Shown here one piece after another: positions 17,241 to 26,327 of a stretch of DNA of 64,000 nucleotides. Below the pieces are notes generated by a model that saw only the letters and a program-made list of their open reading frames with translations, was not told the DNA's origin and searched no databases. The translations under genes were made by a program, and so were the position numbers. Position 1 is the first letter of the stretch, and each line of letters starts with the position of its first letter. The stretch is from Thalassotalea euphylliae (GTDB taxonomy: Bacteria > Pseudomonadota > Gammaproteobacteria > Enterobacterales > Alteromonadaceae): the NCBI RefSeq assembly GCF_003390375.1, contig NZ_QUOT01000001.1:2728001-2792000 (forward strand), in the 5' to 3' direction.

Positions 17241-18653
17241 CAAATGAACAAAGAGCTGATCGTTGTTGTTGATGACGATGAAGATATTCGATTGGCCTTG
17301 TCTATGCTGCTGACCAATGAAGGTTATCAGGTTATGGAAGCGGGCTCACCTGCCGAATTAGCAAGCATCACTGCTCGTGTTAAGCCGAAGTTAGTGCTAC
17401 TAGACATGAATTTCAGTCGTGATACCACCAGTGGCACTGAAGGGCTAGAAGTACTTTCGCAGCTAGCGCAGCAAAGTATCACAACGGTACTGATGACAGC
17501 TTGGGGTAATATTGAGCTGGCGGTTAAAGGCATGCAATTGGGCGCTGCTGATTTTATTGAAAAGCCATGGGATAACCAAAAGCTGTTGGGTATCATCGAT
17601 AAACAAATAGTCGACAAGCAAATAGCTAAAATATCTATTGATGGTGAGTCATCCCCCAAGAAAGTCGCCAATCGTAAAACGAATACGTATTCTATTACTG
17701 CAAACTGGATTGCCGAATCTAAGGCTATGCAGCAGCTTGAAGCTGTGATCAACCAAGTGGCTGACACGCAAGCCAGCGTTTTGATTTTAGGTGAAAATGG
17801 CACAGGAAAATCACTGCTTGCTCAGCGCATTCACCAACTATCTGGCCGAAACTCAGCCCCTTTTGTCTCGGTGAATATGGGCGCAATCCCAGAAAGTTTA
17901 TTCGAAAGTGAACTATTTGGTCACAAAAAAGGTGCCTTTACGGATGCGCGCGAAAATCGCCAAGGGCGCTTTGAATTGGCGCAGCATGGCACGCTGTTTT
18001 TGGATGAAATCGGTACCCTGCCTGCTAGTGTTCAGCCCAAAATGTTACGGGTACTAGAAAGTGGTGAATTTGAACCGGTTGGTGCCAGCCAAACCTTGCG
18101 TGCAGATGTACGCGTGATCAGCGCCACCAATGCTGATTTGGGTCAGTTAGTGGAGACTGGTGCGTTTCGACGAGATCTTAAATTTCGCTTAAATACCTTT
18201 GTGCTCACATTACCGCCGCTTAGAGAGCGTAAAGAAGATATTGTGCCGCTTTGCAATAGCTTGATCGAAAAGTTTTCGGCCAAATACAACAAGCCAACGC
18301 TAACATTAAGCAAAGATGTTATAGCAATGCTAAACGCTCATTCATGGCCGGGAAATATTCGCGAACTGAGCCATGTGATAGAGCGAGCGGTGATTTTGTG
18401 TCGCGAGACAGAAATTTTAAGTGCACATATTATGCTTTCTGAATCTATGTCATCAGGGGATGCTAGCAATGAAGTTGATGATCGAGAACTTCGCCCGCTT
18501 GATGACATTGAATTTGAGATGATCCGAAAAGCGCTGAAAAAATATCAAGGCCATATCAGTAAAGCGGCTGCAGCACTGGGTATTTCGCGTAATGCGTTGT
18601 ATCGTCGAATGGAAAAGTATCAGCTCGATAAAGAGGAATTTGATCTTGAGTAG
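17238..18653 (+). CDS. Sigma-54-dependent response regulator (NtrC family)
   Basis: 471 residues from ATG 17238; ATG 17244 is also possible and is better spaced (10 bp) from AAGGAG at 17228-17233. Receiver domain 6-130 with the acidic pair DDD at 12-14 and phospho-acceptor Asp56 (LVLLDMNF); AAA+ domain with Walker A GENGTGKS, then GAFTDA in place of the canonical GAFTGA sigma-54 loop; Walker B LFLDEIGTL; C-terminal Fis-type helix-turn-helix (HISKAAAALGISRNALYRRM). It should activate a sigma-54 promoter, most likely that of the ABC operon just upstream. The Gly-to-Asp change in the loop is also seen in other regulators as far as I recall, so loss of function should not be assumed. Confidence 0.92.
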   Translation: MQMNKELIVVVDDDEDIRLALSMLLTNEGYQVMEAGSPAELASITARVKPKLVLLDMNFSRDTTSGTEGLEVLSQLAQQSITTVLMTAWGNIELAVKGMQLGAADFIEKPWDNQKLLGIIDKQIVDKQIAKISIDGESSPKKVANRKTNTYSITANWIAESKAMQQLEAVINQVADTQASVLILGENGTGKSLLAQRIHQLSGRNSAPFVSVNMGAIPESLFESELFGHKKGAFTDARENRQGRFELAQHGTLFLDEIGTLPASVQPKMLRVLESGEFEPVGASQTLRADVRVISATNADLGQLVETGAFRRDLKFRLNTFVLTLPPLRERKEDIVPLCNSLIEKFSAKYNKPTLTLSKDVIAMLNAHSWPGNIRELSHVIERAVILCRETEILSAHIMLSESMSSGDASNEVDDRELRPLDDIEFEMIRKALKKYQGHISKAAAALGISRNALYRRMEKYQLDKEEFDLE

Positions 18654-19956
18654 CAGGTTTCGTTCAGTGGAATTTAAGATCAAATTCACCTTGACCTGCT
18701 TTGTACTCGCCTTTCTTACCTTAGTCGTGCTGTTAACGTCTGCGTGGGGCTGGTCCATGCTTGCCACGGTGACCTCAGTGTTTCTGTTGAGTTACCCCCT
18801 TTGTTGGTTGGCGTGGCGCACTTGGCAGTTTTGGTCATCTTCGATAATGCGTTTAACCACTTACACGCAAAGCTTAGCCATGGGAGAGTCAGGTGTATCG
18901 CTTGCTCAGCGCGGTAAATCGGTACTGCTTGATGATTTGAGTGATGAGATCACGCAGCTTTATCAACAATCTGCAGTGAATAGCGGCGCAAATGCTTCAC
19001 TGACCATGTTATTTGGTCAGCTTTTTGAAGACTTGCCGATAGCAGTGGTGATATTCGAGCAAGACTACACGCTAAGCTATGCCAACCGAGCGGCATACGA
19101 CATTGCTGAAATCAGCCTATTGCAAGGCATGAGTGCTAAAGCGTTAGGCTTTGTTGAGCAAAATAAGCAGCTTAATCACTCAGCGCTGGCGTCAAATTGG
19201 CGTTGTCAGTCCAGCCTGATTAACTTTCAGCAACAACCTATTCATTTGTTTACCGCGATTGATATTGCCAGCGAACTCAAACAAAGCGAGCAGGCGGTGC
19301 AGGCAAATTTAGTGCGCGTGCTGAGTCATGAGCTGAGAAATACGCTAACGCCTATGTCGTCCATGGCAGAAACGCTTTTGTCGATGCAAACCTTAGATAC
19401 AGTGCAAACGCGTAAAGTGCTTGAGCGTGTTAAAACCCGCTCGGACGGCTTGCTGAACTTTGTCGAACGCTTTGCGGAAGTGGCAAAAATTCCAGAGCCC
19501 AATAAAGAGCGTTTTGAATTACCGGCCTTGGTTGAGCAAACCAAAGTGCTGTTAACCGAAAAAGATTCACTGATGTTTACCGGTCAACATATCTGTTACG
19601 CCGACTCGCAACTGATGGCGCAAGTACTGATGAATTTGGTTAAAAATGCGGTTGAGTCCAAAGAGACTCAGGGTGTGGCTATCAAGGTGAATTATTATCA
19701 GCAAGATAATCAGCAATACCTGAGCGTGATAGATAATGGCACCGGCTTTTCCAATATCGACAACGCTATTACGCCGTTGTTTACTACTAAGGCTAATGGC
19801 GCTGGTATCGGCTTAGCCTTTGTTGAAACTGTGTTGAATAAACACGGCGGAATTGTCAGGCTTTCCAATGTGGCTGATTCCGATGCGACAGTTGGTGATC
19901 AAGAGGGGACGAAAATCGGCGCGAAAGTTGAGCTGATTTGGCCTTTACAAAGCTAA
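18646..19956 (+). CDS. Membrane sensor histidine kinase, partner of the NtrC-like regulator
   Basis: About 436 residues from a TTG at 18646, chosen because AAGAGGA lies 8 bp upstream and the protein then begins directly before its first membrane helix; an ATG at 18592 lies deep inside the regulator gene. Two transmembrane helices (about 15-60), a PAS-like region (about 125-210), HisKA with the phospho-His in VLSHELRNTLTP, and HATPase boxes N (LMNLVKNAVES), G1 (DNGTGF) and G2 (GAGIGLAF). The start overlaps the regulator stop by 8 bp. Its short periplasmic part suggests sensing in or near the membrane, perhaps of the ABC substrate. Confidence 0.9.
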   Translation: MSSRFRSVEFKIKFTLTCFVLAFLTLVVLLTSAWGWSMLATVTSVFLLSYPLCWLAWRTWQFWSSSIMRLTTYTQSLAMGESGVSLAQRGKSVLLDDLSDEITQLYQQSAVNSGANASLTMLFGQLFEDLPIAVVIFEQDYTLSYANRAAYDIAEISLLQGMSAKALGFVEQNKQLNHSALASNWRCQSSLINFQQQPIHLFTAIDIASELKQSEQAVQANLVRVLSHELRNTLTPMSSMAETLLSMQTLDTVQTRKVLERVKTRSDGLLNFVERFAEVAKIPEPNKERFELPALVEQTKVLLTEKDSLMFTGQHICYADSQLMAQVLMNLVKNAVESKETQGVAIKVNYYQQDNQQYLSVIDNGTGFSNIDNAITPLFTTKANGAGIGLAFVETVLNKHGGIVRLSNVADSDATVGDQEGTKIGAKVELIWPLQS

Positions 19957-20159
19957 CGCTCTTTGCTTCTGTGGAAAGGCGATAGCATTGCATCATGGCT
20001 CTCTTTAAAGCTTGAGAAAAGCGTGAGAATAGAGGCATGTTATTCTAGCGCCTTTAATAGTGGTTTAAACTTAGCCTTATTATTAGGCAAGAATTGTTAG
20101 GCAAGAATTATTTGCCGAAACATTATCAGGCGAAACGGCCATAATCATTTAGGTAAGCG

Positions 20160-21176
20160 ATGAGTAAGCTCCTTTTTTCTCTGTTCCTTCATTTCGTGTT
20201 CGTAACGAGCGTGGCAATTGCTGCAACTGAAAACACAAAGCTGTTAAACACTGCCCGCACCTATTTTTCGCCATTACCAAAGCCACTTTTAGCACAAAAT
20301 CAAAATACTCAAGCACGTATCGCCTTAGGTAAAAAACTCTATTTCGAAACTGCCCTGTCTATTAACAATAGCCAGTCATGTAATACCTGCCATCGACTCG
20401 ACAATCTACTAGAAAATGGCGGTGCTGGCGTTGATAATTTGAAAACATCAATCGGCGCACTGGGTAAGCTGGGTGCCCGCAATGCGCCGAGCACTTGGAA
20501 TTCAAGCCTGCATTTTGCCCAATTTTGGGATGCGAGAGTTAAAACGCTTGTTGAGCAAGCGACCTTGCCGATATTCAACCCATTAGAAATGGCGATTACT
20601 TCACCAGAGCAGGTTATCCGTAGATTGGAGGGTAAAGGTTATACCAAGCTATTTGAACAGGCTTTTCCGGCACGCGCTGACACGACTAACCCGATCACGA
20701 TGGAAAATTTAGCGATTGCTCTGGCCGACTTTCAGCGGACATTAATTTCTCAAGATCGCTTCGATACGTATTTAAAAGGTGATGAAGCTGCGTTAAACAG
20801 GCAGGAAAAAGCAGGTTTAAGGCTATTTATTGAGAAAGGCTGTGTTGCTTGCCATAACGGCCCTGCGATGGGCGGGCAACTGTTGATGAAAATGGGCATT
20901 GTCGAACCTTACCCCAACAAAGTTGACCTTGGTCGTGCGCAAGTCACAAGTAATGCGGGAGATAAGTTCTTTTTTAAAGTGCCATCTATGCGTAACGTGC
21001 TGAATACTGCCCCCTATTTCCATGACGGTGCTGCCACTACCATTGAACAAGCCATTATCGACACCGCTAAACATCAGCTAGGTATTCGTCTAACAGAGCA
21101 AGAAATTCAAGATATTAAAGCGTTTTTTTCCAGCCTAAATAATCAGGCTGCGTTCAGTTTCAATACTCGCCAGTAG
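20160..21176 (+). CDS. ccpA: Di-haem cytochrome c peroxidase (CcpA/MauG family)
   Basis: 338 residues with an N-terminal signal peptide (hydrophobic residues 4-21). Two haem c motifs: CNTCH at 74-78 and CVACH at 228-232. The layout and length match bacterial di-haem cytochrome c peroxidases, which reduce periplasmic H2O2 with electrons from small cytochromes c. Segment PLEMAIT near 141 lies in the family's calcium/active-site loop region. It stands alone, preceded by an AGGTAAGCG stretch. With KatG, OxyR and Dps this makes a third peroxide defence in the window. A MauG-like role cannot be excluded by sequence alone. Confidence 0.93.
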   Translation: MSKLLFSLFLHFVFVTSVAIAATENTKLLNTARTYFSPLPKPLLAQNQNTQARIALGKKLYFETALSINNSQSCNTCHRLDNLLENGGAGVDNLKTSIGALGKLGARNAPSTWNSSLHFAQFWDARVKTLVEQATLPIFNPLEMAITSPEQVIRRLEGKGYTKLFEQAFPARADTTNPITMENLAIALADFQRTLISQDRFDTYLKGDEAALNRQEKAGLRLFIEKGCVACHNGPAMGGQLLMKMGIVEPYPNKVDLGRAQVTSNAGDKFFFKVPSMRNVLNTAPYFHDGAATTIEQAIIDTAKHQLGIRLTEQEIQDIKAFFSSLNNQAAFSFNTRQ

Positions 21177-21196
21177 TGTGCGTGGAGAGTGCAATC

Positions 21197-23242
21197 CTAG
21201 TGGTTGGTTTCCGCCAACATCAATTGTGTATTGTTAGGCTTATAGGCTTGCCCTAAACAATGGCCGAATTGATAATCCGTAATAAACTGACAAGTTGACC
21301 CGTTCAATTGAATGAACTGGTTATTGGTCAAGTCAACCAGTGTTGGCATATCGTCTTGATCTTTGAATAACAGCTGTTGACCGTCGACAAACCAATAACT
21401 GACGTCCTGACTCATCGAGGAGATTAAGTCATCATCTTTTTGTTTGTAGTATTGCCATAAGCCTGGCTGATAGTACTTGGTGTAGTATAAACGACCTTTG
21501 CTTACCTTGACGGCGTGCGCACCAATCAAAAAACTTTTCTTCAGCGTTTTATTTTCAAGGTTTAAGGCATCAATACGATAGTTATCTGAATCGTCACGAG
21601 TACTAAATAGCAGGTTATCTTCAAAAAATAATGGTTTGGTACCTGCGAATTGCTGATAAGCATCACCACTTACTTTACTTCCAGCTAGCGTGTATAGGTT
21701 GATTGCTTTATCTGCCTCAATGGCAACTAGCCCCTTTTGAACACTGTAAGCAATGTGATCAATTTTCTGAGCTTTTGCAAACATTGATACCTGTTTCTTC
21801 GTTTGCGTATTGATATCCACTAACCAAAGCTGTTCAATCCCTGTAACGTCTGAAACGTACAGCACGGTATTTTCGTCAATAAATTGGGCAAGTTTGTTGG
21901 ATGCACGTGAATCAACAAGCAAGGTTGCTGTGCTTTTGGATTCATTGATAGGTGACATCAATACATCAGTGCGATACATATCGCCTTGTATAAAAGCGAC
22001 AGAGCCATTATTACCGACAAAATTGTAAAGCTTGCTAAAACCAGACATCTCGATGCTTTTCACATAACGACTCGCATTGAATAAATGGGCGGTTACGCCA
22101 CCACTTTCGTTGGCGTGGAACAAAGACTGACCGTCCCAACTTACTGAATGTTTGGCTTTAGGTGTGTTGGTTTGCCAAACTGAGCGCCAGTTGTCTTGAG
22201 TATCTACTAAGTGAATATTGCTAGTGCTCCAATCCGTGCTAGTTAGTACCGCAACTAAATTTGAGCCCGTTTTTGATTGAATATTGTAAGCACCCACACC
22301 GCTGTTATCAAAACCAGGGATTTTGGTGACTTTTCCTGTTTGTATATTCCCTTTGTAAAGAGATGCTGGTGCAATATCACGAGCCGCGTCAGTAAATAAT
22401 ATAGTGTCAGCACTTAATACTGAAAGTCCTTTGCCTGTGGTTAATTCATTGCAGGGAAACATAGCGATTGGCTGCGCATCACTGTGCGACAAATCAAGCT
22501 TTTTAATAGCACAGCTACTATCCCCGTATGCTCGATAAATCAATGTGTCATTGTTGAGCCAGTCTGGGGATCTTAAATTAACATTAGCCTCTGATATCAC
22601 CCTACTTTCTAGCGAATAGGTGTCCAATACTTTTAACTGCCAATTAGCCTGCTCGTTATCACGTGTTGCATAAACCACTTGCGTATGTGTGTCGTTTACC
22701 GACAAATCAACTTTCTCATATTGATCGTCGACAAGCTGTATCGCTTTATCAAGCACAGGTGACACTGAATCTTCCGTTTTTTCAAAAATAGACGTGACGG
22801 CGTAGTTGATGAGCAGCACAACAGCAATGAATAGTATCCCTATCAATGGAGTCTTAGTTGCCAATCTAGTTGGTTTATTGTGCCTGTTTTCTAATTGTAC
22901 CTTAGATGTTTGGGCCGATAAGTGATCAACCTCAGCAATTAATGCATAGCCTTTTTTGGGGTAATTCTTAATTTCAACATGGAAAGCATCTAGTGTTCGT
23001 AGCTTCTTTCTTAACGTTGAAATAACTCTTGTCAGCGAATTTGGGCTAGTTGCGCTAGTCGGCCAAAGATCAAGCAAAGTATCTGTGGCAATAATTTCTT
23101 TGGGGTGTTTGGTTAATTCTTCCAGTACGAGTGACTCTAGTGGGTCTAATTTGACCTCTTGTTGGTCAAGCACTAAACAACCGCTTTTATAGAAAAACTG
23201 CAGTCTATTATTGATTGTGTAATAAACGCCCGAACTAACCAT
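21197..23242 (-). CDS. ToxR/CadC-like membrane transcription regulator with predicted beta-propeller
   Basis: 681 residues. The N-terminal ~105 residues form an OmpR/PhoB-type winged helix (LDPLESLVLEELTKHP, then SPNSLTRVISTLRKKLR). One transmembrane helix at about 133-152 follows. The rest is periplasmic, with repeated short beta-strand blocks (for example ANWQLKVLD, EQLWLVDI) suggesting a TolB/WD40-like propeller. Family knowledge: CadC/ToxR proteins bind DNA from the membrane in response to periplasmic signals. It is divergent from two small genes at 23364-23847, its likely targets. Ligand unknown. Confidence 0.88.
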   Translation of the reverse strand: MVSSGVYYTINNRLQFFYKSGCLVLDQQEVKLDPLESLVLEELTKHPKEIIATDTLLDLWPTSATSPNSLTRVISTLRKKLRTLDAFHVEIKNYPKKGYALIAEVDHLSAQTSKVQLENRHNKPTRLATKTPLIGILFIAVVLLINYAVTSIFEKTEDSVSPVLDKAIQLVDDQYEKVDLSVNDTHTQVVYATRDNEQANWQLKVLDTYSLESRVISEANVNLRSPDWLNNDTLIYRAYGDSSCAIKKLDLSHSDAQPIAMFPCNELTTGKGLSVLSADTILFTDAARDIAPASLYKGNIQTGKVTKIPGFDNSGVGAYNIQSKTGSNLVAVLTSTDWSTSNIHLVDTQDNWRSVWQTNTPKAKHSVSWDGQSLFHANESGGVTAHLFNASRYVKSIEMSGFSKLYNFVGNNGSVAFIQGDMYRTDVLMSPINESKSTATLLVDSRASNKLAQFIDENTVLYVSDVTGIEQLWLVDINTQTKKQVSMFAKAQKIDHIAYSVQKGLVAIEADKAINLYTLAGSKVSGDAYQQFAGTKPLFFEDNLLFSTRDDSDNYRIDALNLENKTLKKSFLIGAHAVKVSKGRLYYTKYYQPGLWQYYKQKDDDLISSMSQDVSYWFVDGQQLLFKDQDDMPTLVDLTNNQFIQLNGSTCQFITDYQFGHCLGQAYKPNNTQLMLAETNH

Positions 23243-23363
23243 AAAGCCAGCAAACTGCCTAATTTATATGAAAAATATCATAACATTATAAGCTTTTTAT
23301 AAAGTCTCGTAACAGTAGTTTCAATAACTTGAATCGGTGTTTCAACCAAGAGGAATGCCGAAA

Positions 23364-23546
23364 ATGAAAACTTTAAAAACACTTACTGTAATCACTATCG
23401 CTGCCGTTACTTTCACCTTAGCAAGTAACACTGAATTCACCTCCAATAAAGCATCAACATTGGCAAAAGTCGATAACAAGCCAAGCGAACTCGAAAAATT
23501 TGGTCGTTGTCTAGATTTCCCGTTGTGCCGTGAACGCGTTCAATAA
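23364..23546 (+). CDS. Small exported peptide of unknown function
   Basis: 60 residues from ATG 23364, 9 bp after AAGAGGA; an ATG at 23355 sits too close to it. A signal peptide covers the first ~20 residues (MKTLKTLTVITIAAVTFTLA). The mature part is short, charged, and ends in a Cys-pair motif (FGRCLDFPLCRERVQ). No family recognised. It is divergent from the ToxR-like regulator and just upstream of a Cys-rich small gene, with which it probably forms an operon. Confidence 0.65.
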   Translation: MKTLKTLTVITIAAVTFTLASNTEFTSNKASTLAKVDNKPSELEKFGRCLDFPLCRERVQ

Positions 23547-23565
23547 ATTATTTAGGAGTTTTTTT

Positions 23566-23847
23566 ATGACGTGCCAGTGTTGTGGCTTCGAATTAAGTAG
23601 TGGAACCGTAATACGCGTTGATGCCGAGTCAGGTCATACCTACAAATCATGCCCACATTGCTCTGCTACCCATGGTAGCGAGCATGTGTTTCACCAATAT
23701 CCCTATGATTTTGGCATGCCCTCTGCAAATGTAACTTCTGCCAATCCCGATGGTTTTCAAGGTTGCTGCCGAAAATGCCGAACATTAGCGGCCGGCGAAT
23801 CTTCAAGAAACGTAAAAAAAGGTCGAGTGTGTAGCTCGCTAAGATAA
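23566..23847 (+). CDS. Cys-rich (zinc-ribbon-like) small protein
   Basis: 93 residues from ATG 23566, preceded by TAGGAG. Nine cysteines (3, 5, 6, 29, 32, 67, 68, 71, 89), in groups CQCC, CPHC and CCRKC plus several His, suggest one or two structural zinc sites. No signal peptide, so cytoplasmic. I do not recognise the family. Only about 20 bp separates it from the exported-peptide gene upstream. Confidence 0.65.
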   Translation: MTCQCCGFELSSGTVIRVDAESGHTYKSCPHCSATHGSEHVFHQYPYDFGMPSANVTSANPDGFQGCCRKCRTLAAGESSRNVKKGRVCSSLR

Positions 23848-24049
23848 TTAATAAGAAGAAACATAACCGTGAAGCAATAGATTTATTGCAATGTATAAAA
23901 TAGAACAGTCGCAACATACCTACATCAAGCATTTATCTATTTCAAAATAATAAGCTTGGACAGTTTAAACAATATCAACGTTTATAAATCACCAAATAAT
24001 CGCTTGCATAAGTAATGTGGGCAAATAACCTCATAGGATAGTATTTAAC
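23848..24049. other. AT-rich spacer before the accessory cassette
   Basis: About 200 AT-rich bases with no gene. Probably the promoter region of the ndpA-like gene. A GGATAG stretch precedes its ATG. Confidence 0.4.
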
Positions 24050-24661
24050 ATGGCTAAGATTACTAACTTCATCATTCATGAACTAATTAAGCACCAGAAT
24101 TCCGATATCGCAAAAAGTGTTTTAGATTTGAGTGATCCATTAGTTATGTCACTGGCTGAAGATATCTTGAATATATACCGAAATAAGGTGAATGTGATCT
24201 GGGGAAAATTTCAGAGTAGTGGCCAGTTTCCTCGGCTACTAGCAGATTATAATGACGCTTATCATCAAGAGGGTTTTTATGAAGTTTCCACAAAAGCTAT
24301 GGACTTACTGTCTGATGCAATAAGTACGACAAGTGGGACAGGGGGATATATATGCTTCATTGAGTATCAATCTAAAGGTGACAACAGGTTACTAGTAGCC
24401 ATGATAAAAAATACAGATGGTATAAAACTAACTAACCTAAAACCAGAACAAGAAATTCACGTAGATTTAAGCAAGCTATATCAAGCTTTAGATATTAATG
24501 TTTCATACTATTTGAACAATTTAGGGAAAACAGAATTAAAGAAAAGTTACATAGGTTTCATTAGTAAGCGTGGAGAACCTTCAGGTTATTTTCAATTAGC
24601 TTTTAGTTGCACAGATAATATTACTCCATCTAAGGCTGTTAAAGCCTCTCCTGCAGCGGTT
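24050..24661 (+). pseudogene. ndpA: NdpA/YejK-like nucleoid-associated protein, 5' part (interrupted by IS)
   Basis: 204 codons up to the insertion of an IS3-family element. The N-terminus (TNFIIHELIKHQN) and the later GFISKRGEPSGYFQLAFSCTD block resemble the 37-kDa nucleoid-associated family (NdpA/YejK). A short read-through into the IS ends at a TGA that is the IS end itself. Removing the element and one copy of the GTT duplication restores one frame of 347 codons, near the usual 335 residues of E. coli YejK. The truncated product is unlikely to keep full function. Composition is more AT-rich than flanking core genes, suggesting acquisition by transfer. Confidence 0.8.
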
Positions 24662-24722
24662 TGAATCGACCAGATTTTCCTAGACACAAATAAGTTGTAA
24701 ACTTTGCGTCCTAGGAGGATGA

Positions 24723-25016
24723 ATGAGCGCTAAAAGATTTCCCGAAGAATTTAAGGTTCAGGCCGTTAAGCAAGTGACTGAAAAAGGTCACTCCGTTGCA
24801 AGCGTTGCAGAACGGTTAGATATCTCGACAAATAGTCTTTATATCTGGTTAAAACGCTATGGCAGTAACAGCGAACACTACCAAGAATTATCCGAGCAAG
24901 AAAAGCGTATTAAAGCGCTTGAGAAAGAACTAAAGCGTACTCAACAAGAACGTGATCTATTAAAGGAAGCCGCCGTGTACTTTGCGGGCGAGTCAAAGAA
25001 AAGTACACGTTCATAA
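24723..25016 (+). CDS. IS3-family transposase OrfA
   Basis: 97 residues: an N-terminal helix-turn-helix (RFPEEFKVQAVKQVTEKG, then ISTNSLYIWLKRY) that recognises the IS ends, and a C-terminal leucine-zipper-like coiled coil (about 60-85, KRIKALEKELKRTQQERDLL). Preceded by a strong AGGAGG. Near its end, AAAGAAAAG is a plausible -1 slippery region that would fuse it to OrfB. Confidence 0.93.
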   Translation: MSAKRFPEEFKVQAVKQVTEKGHSVASVAERLDISTNSLYIWLKRYGSNSEHYQELSEQEKRIKALEKELKRTQQERDLLKEAAVYFAGESKKSTRS

Positions 25017-25048
25017 AGTCTCGGCTCAACCAATACCCCATAAAGCTG

Positions 25049-25873
25049 ATGTGCCAAGCGTTGCAAGTTCACCGCAGTGGCTTTCATGCTTGGTTGCAAA
25101 AGCCAGAATCCAAGCGAGCTAAGGATGACAAGCGCTTAACGGGTTTAATCAAACAGTCTTGGCTTGAAAGCGGCTGCGTTTACGGTTATCGCAAAATTCA
25201 AAGTGATATGTTGGATTTAGGTGAAGTTTGCTCAAAGAATAGAGTTCATCGATTAATGCAGTTATCAGGCATTCAAGCTCAAGTCGGCTATAAGAAGCGC
25301 AAAGGCAACTATGGCACTAAGCCTTCTGTGGTCGCAGATAACCAGTTAAAACGACAGTTTGATGTAGTACAGCCAAATCAAGCTTGGGTAACTGATATCA
25401 CTTATATTGATACGCACGAAGGCTTTCTCTATTTAGCCGTAGTTATCGACTTGTTTTCTCGGCAAGTCGTTGGCTGGTCGATGCAATCGATGATGCATAC
25501 TGATTTAGTCTTAAGTGCATTACTCGCTGCTGTATGGCGAAGAAAACCTAAGCAAACGGTTATTATACATTCCGATCAAGGCAGCCAATTTACAGGTTAT
25601 GACTGGCAACGATTTGCTGCTGAGCATAATTTATCACTCAGTATGAGTCGTAGAGGTAACTGCCATGATAATGCTGTTGCTGAGAGCTTCTTTCAGTTGC
25701 TAAAACGTGAACGGATCAAGCGAAGAAAATACAAAAATAGAGAAAAAGCTAAGGAAGATATTTTCGATTACATCGAAATGTTTTATAACAGCAAACGTAA
25801 ACATGGTTATCTAAATAATCAGTCTCCAACTGACTATGATAAAACCTATTTTATGAATCAAGAAAACGTCTAG
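25049..25873 (+). CDS. IS3-family transposase OrfB (DDE catalytic domain)
   Basis: 274 residues from the first ATG; in the cell it is normally made as an OrfAB fusion by -1 frameshift, and the frame is open upstream to near 24990. HTH_21-like region, then the rve integrase core with catalytic Asp in WVTDITYID, Asp in IIHSDQGSQF, and Glu in NAVAESFFQLLK. All three acidic residues are present. Catalyses cut-and-paste/circle formation of the element. Confidence 0.94.
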   Translation: MCQALQVHRSGFHAWLQKPESKRAKDDKRLTGLIKQSWLESGCVYGYRKIQSDMLDLGEVCSKNRVHRLMQLSGIQAQVGYKKRKGNYGTKPSVVADNQLKRQFDVVQPNQAWVTDITYIDTHEGFLYLAVVIDLFSRQVVGWSMQSMMHTDLVLSALLAAVWRRKPKQTVIIHSDQGSQFTGYDWQRFAAEHNLSLSMSRRGNCHDNAVAESFFQLLKRERIKRRKYKNREKAKEDIFDYIEMFYNSKRKHGYLNNQSPTDYDKTYFMNQENV

Positions 25874-25894
25874 GGTAGTCTGGTCGATTCAGTT

Positions 25895-26326
25895 AGAGTG
25901 TTTTTAGAGGGTTACTCACAAAAAGAGCACTTAATAAAAGAAGCTCAACAAAGTGTATTGAGATACTTTAATGCGAATAAAGATAAAACTGTATACTTAA
26001 ACAGAATAAATGAGATTGCTAATGCTTACTTACCTGATGATAAAATCAACGAGGCTAAAGATGCTTTCCTCAAGTTCGCTAAACAAGACAGATATCAACT
26101 TCCTGATAGTTTCCAAGCTTCAAAAGGGACTGTCGAAAGCATGGTTAGATTAGCTTTTAAAACAGATAAAGTAACAGTTAACTTTGAAAAAGATGTTCTT
26201 GGCTTAAGCGGGGATAGCGCCTCAAGCGCGAAGCCCGTAATGTTTGATCCTGAAAAAGATCAAATAATTATTCGAGATCTATCAAAAGAATTTGTTGATC
26301 AAGTGAAGCAACATTTAAATTTATAA
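25895..26326 (+). pseudogene. ndpA: NdpA/YejK-like nucleoid-associated protein, 3' part
   Basis: 143 codons after the duplicated GTT, beginning RVFLEGYSQKEH and ending at TAA 26324-26326. Carries the C-terminal portion of the family (about residues 205-347 of the restored protein), including KPVMFDPEKDQIIIRDLS. It has no start codon of its own with a clear ribosome binding site. The downstream membrane-protein gene begins 1 bp after its stop, so before the IS landed the two were an operon; IS insertion may be polar on it. Confidence 0.75.
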
Positions 26327-26327
26327 A

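Larger units (their letters stand above)
24662..25891 (+). mobile_element. IS3-family insertion sequence, complete
   Basis: 1230 bp. Left end TGAATCGACCAGATTTTCCT and the complement of the right end TGAATCGACCAGACTACCCT form imperfect terminal inverted repeats of at least 20 bp. A 3-bp direct duplication GTT flanks it (24659-24661 and 25892-25894). It contains orfA and orfB in the -1 relationship usual for IS3 elements. All parts look intact, so the insertion may be recent and the element active. Name not assigned. Confidence 0.93.

Noticed and set aside
17327..17803. 158-codon minus-strand frame within the response regulator
   Set aside because: Shadow of the receiver/AAA+ coding sequence.
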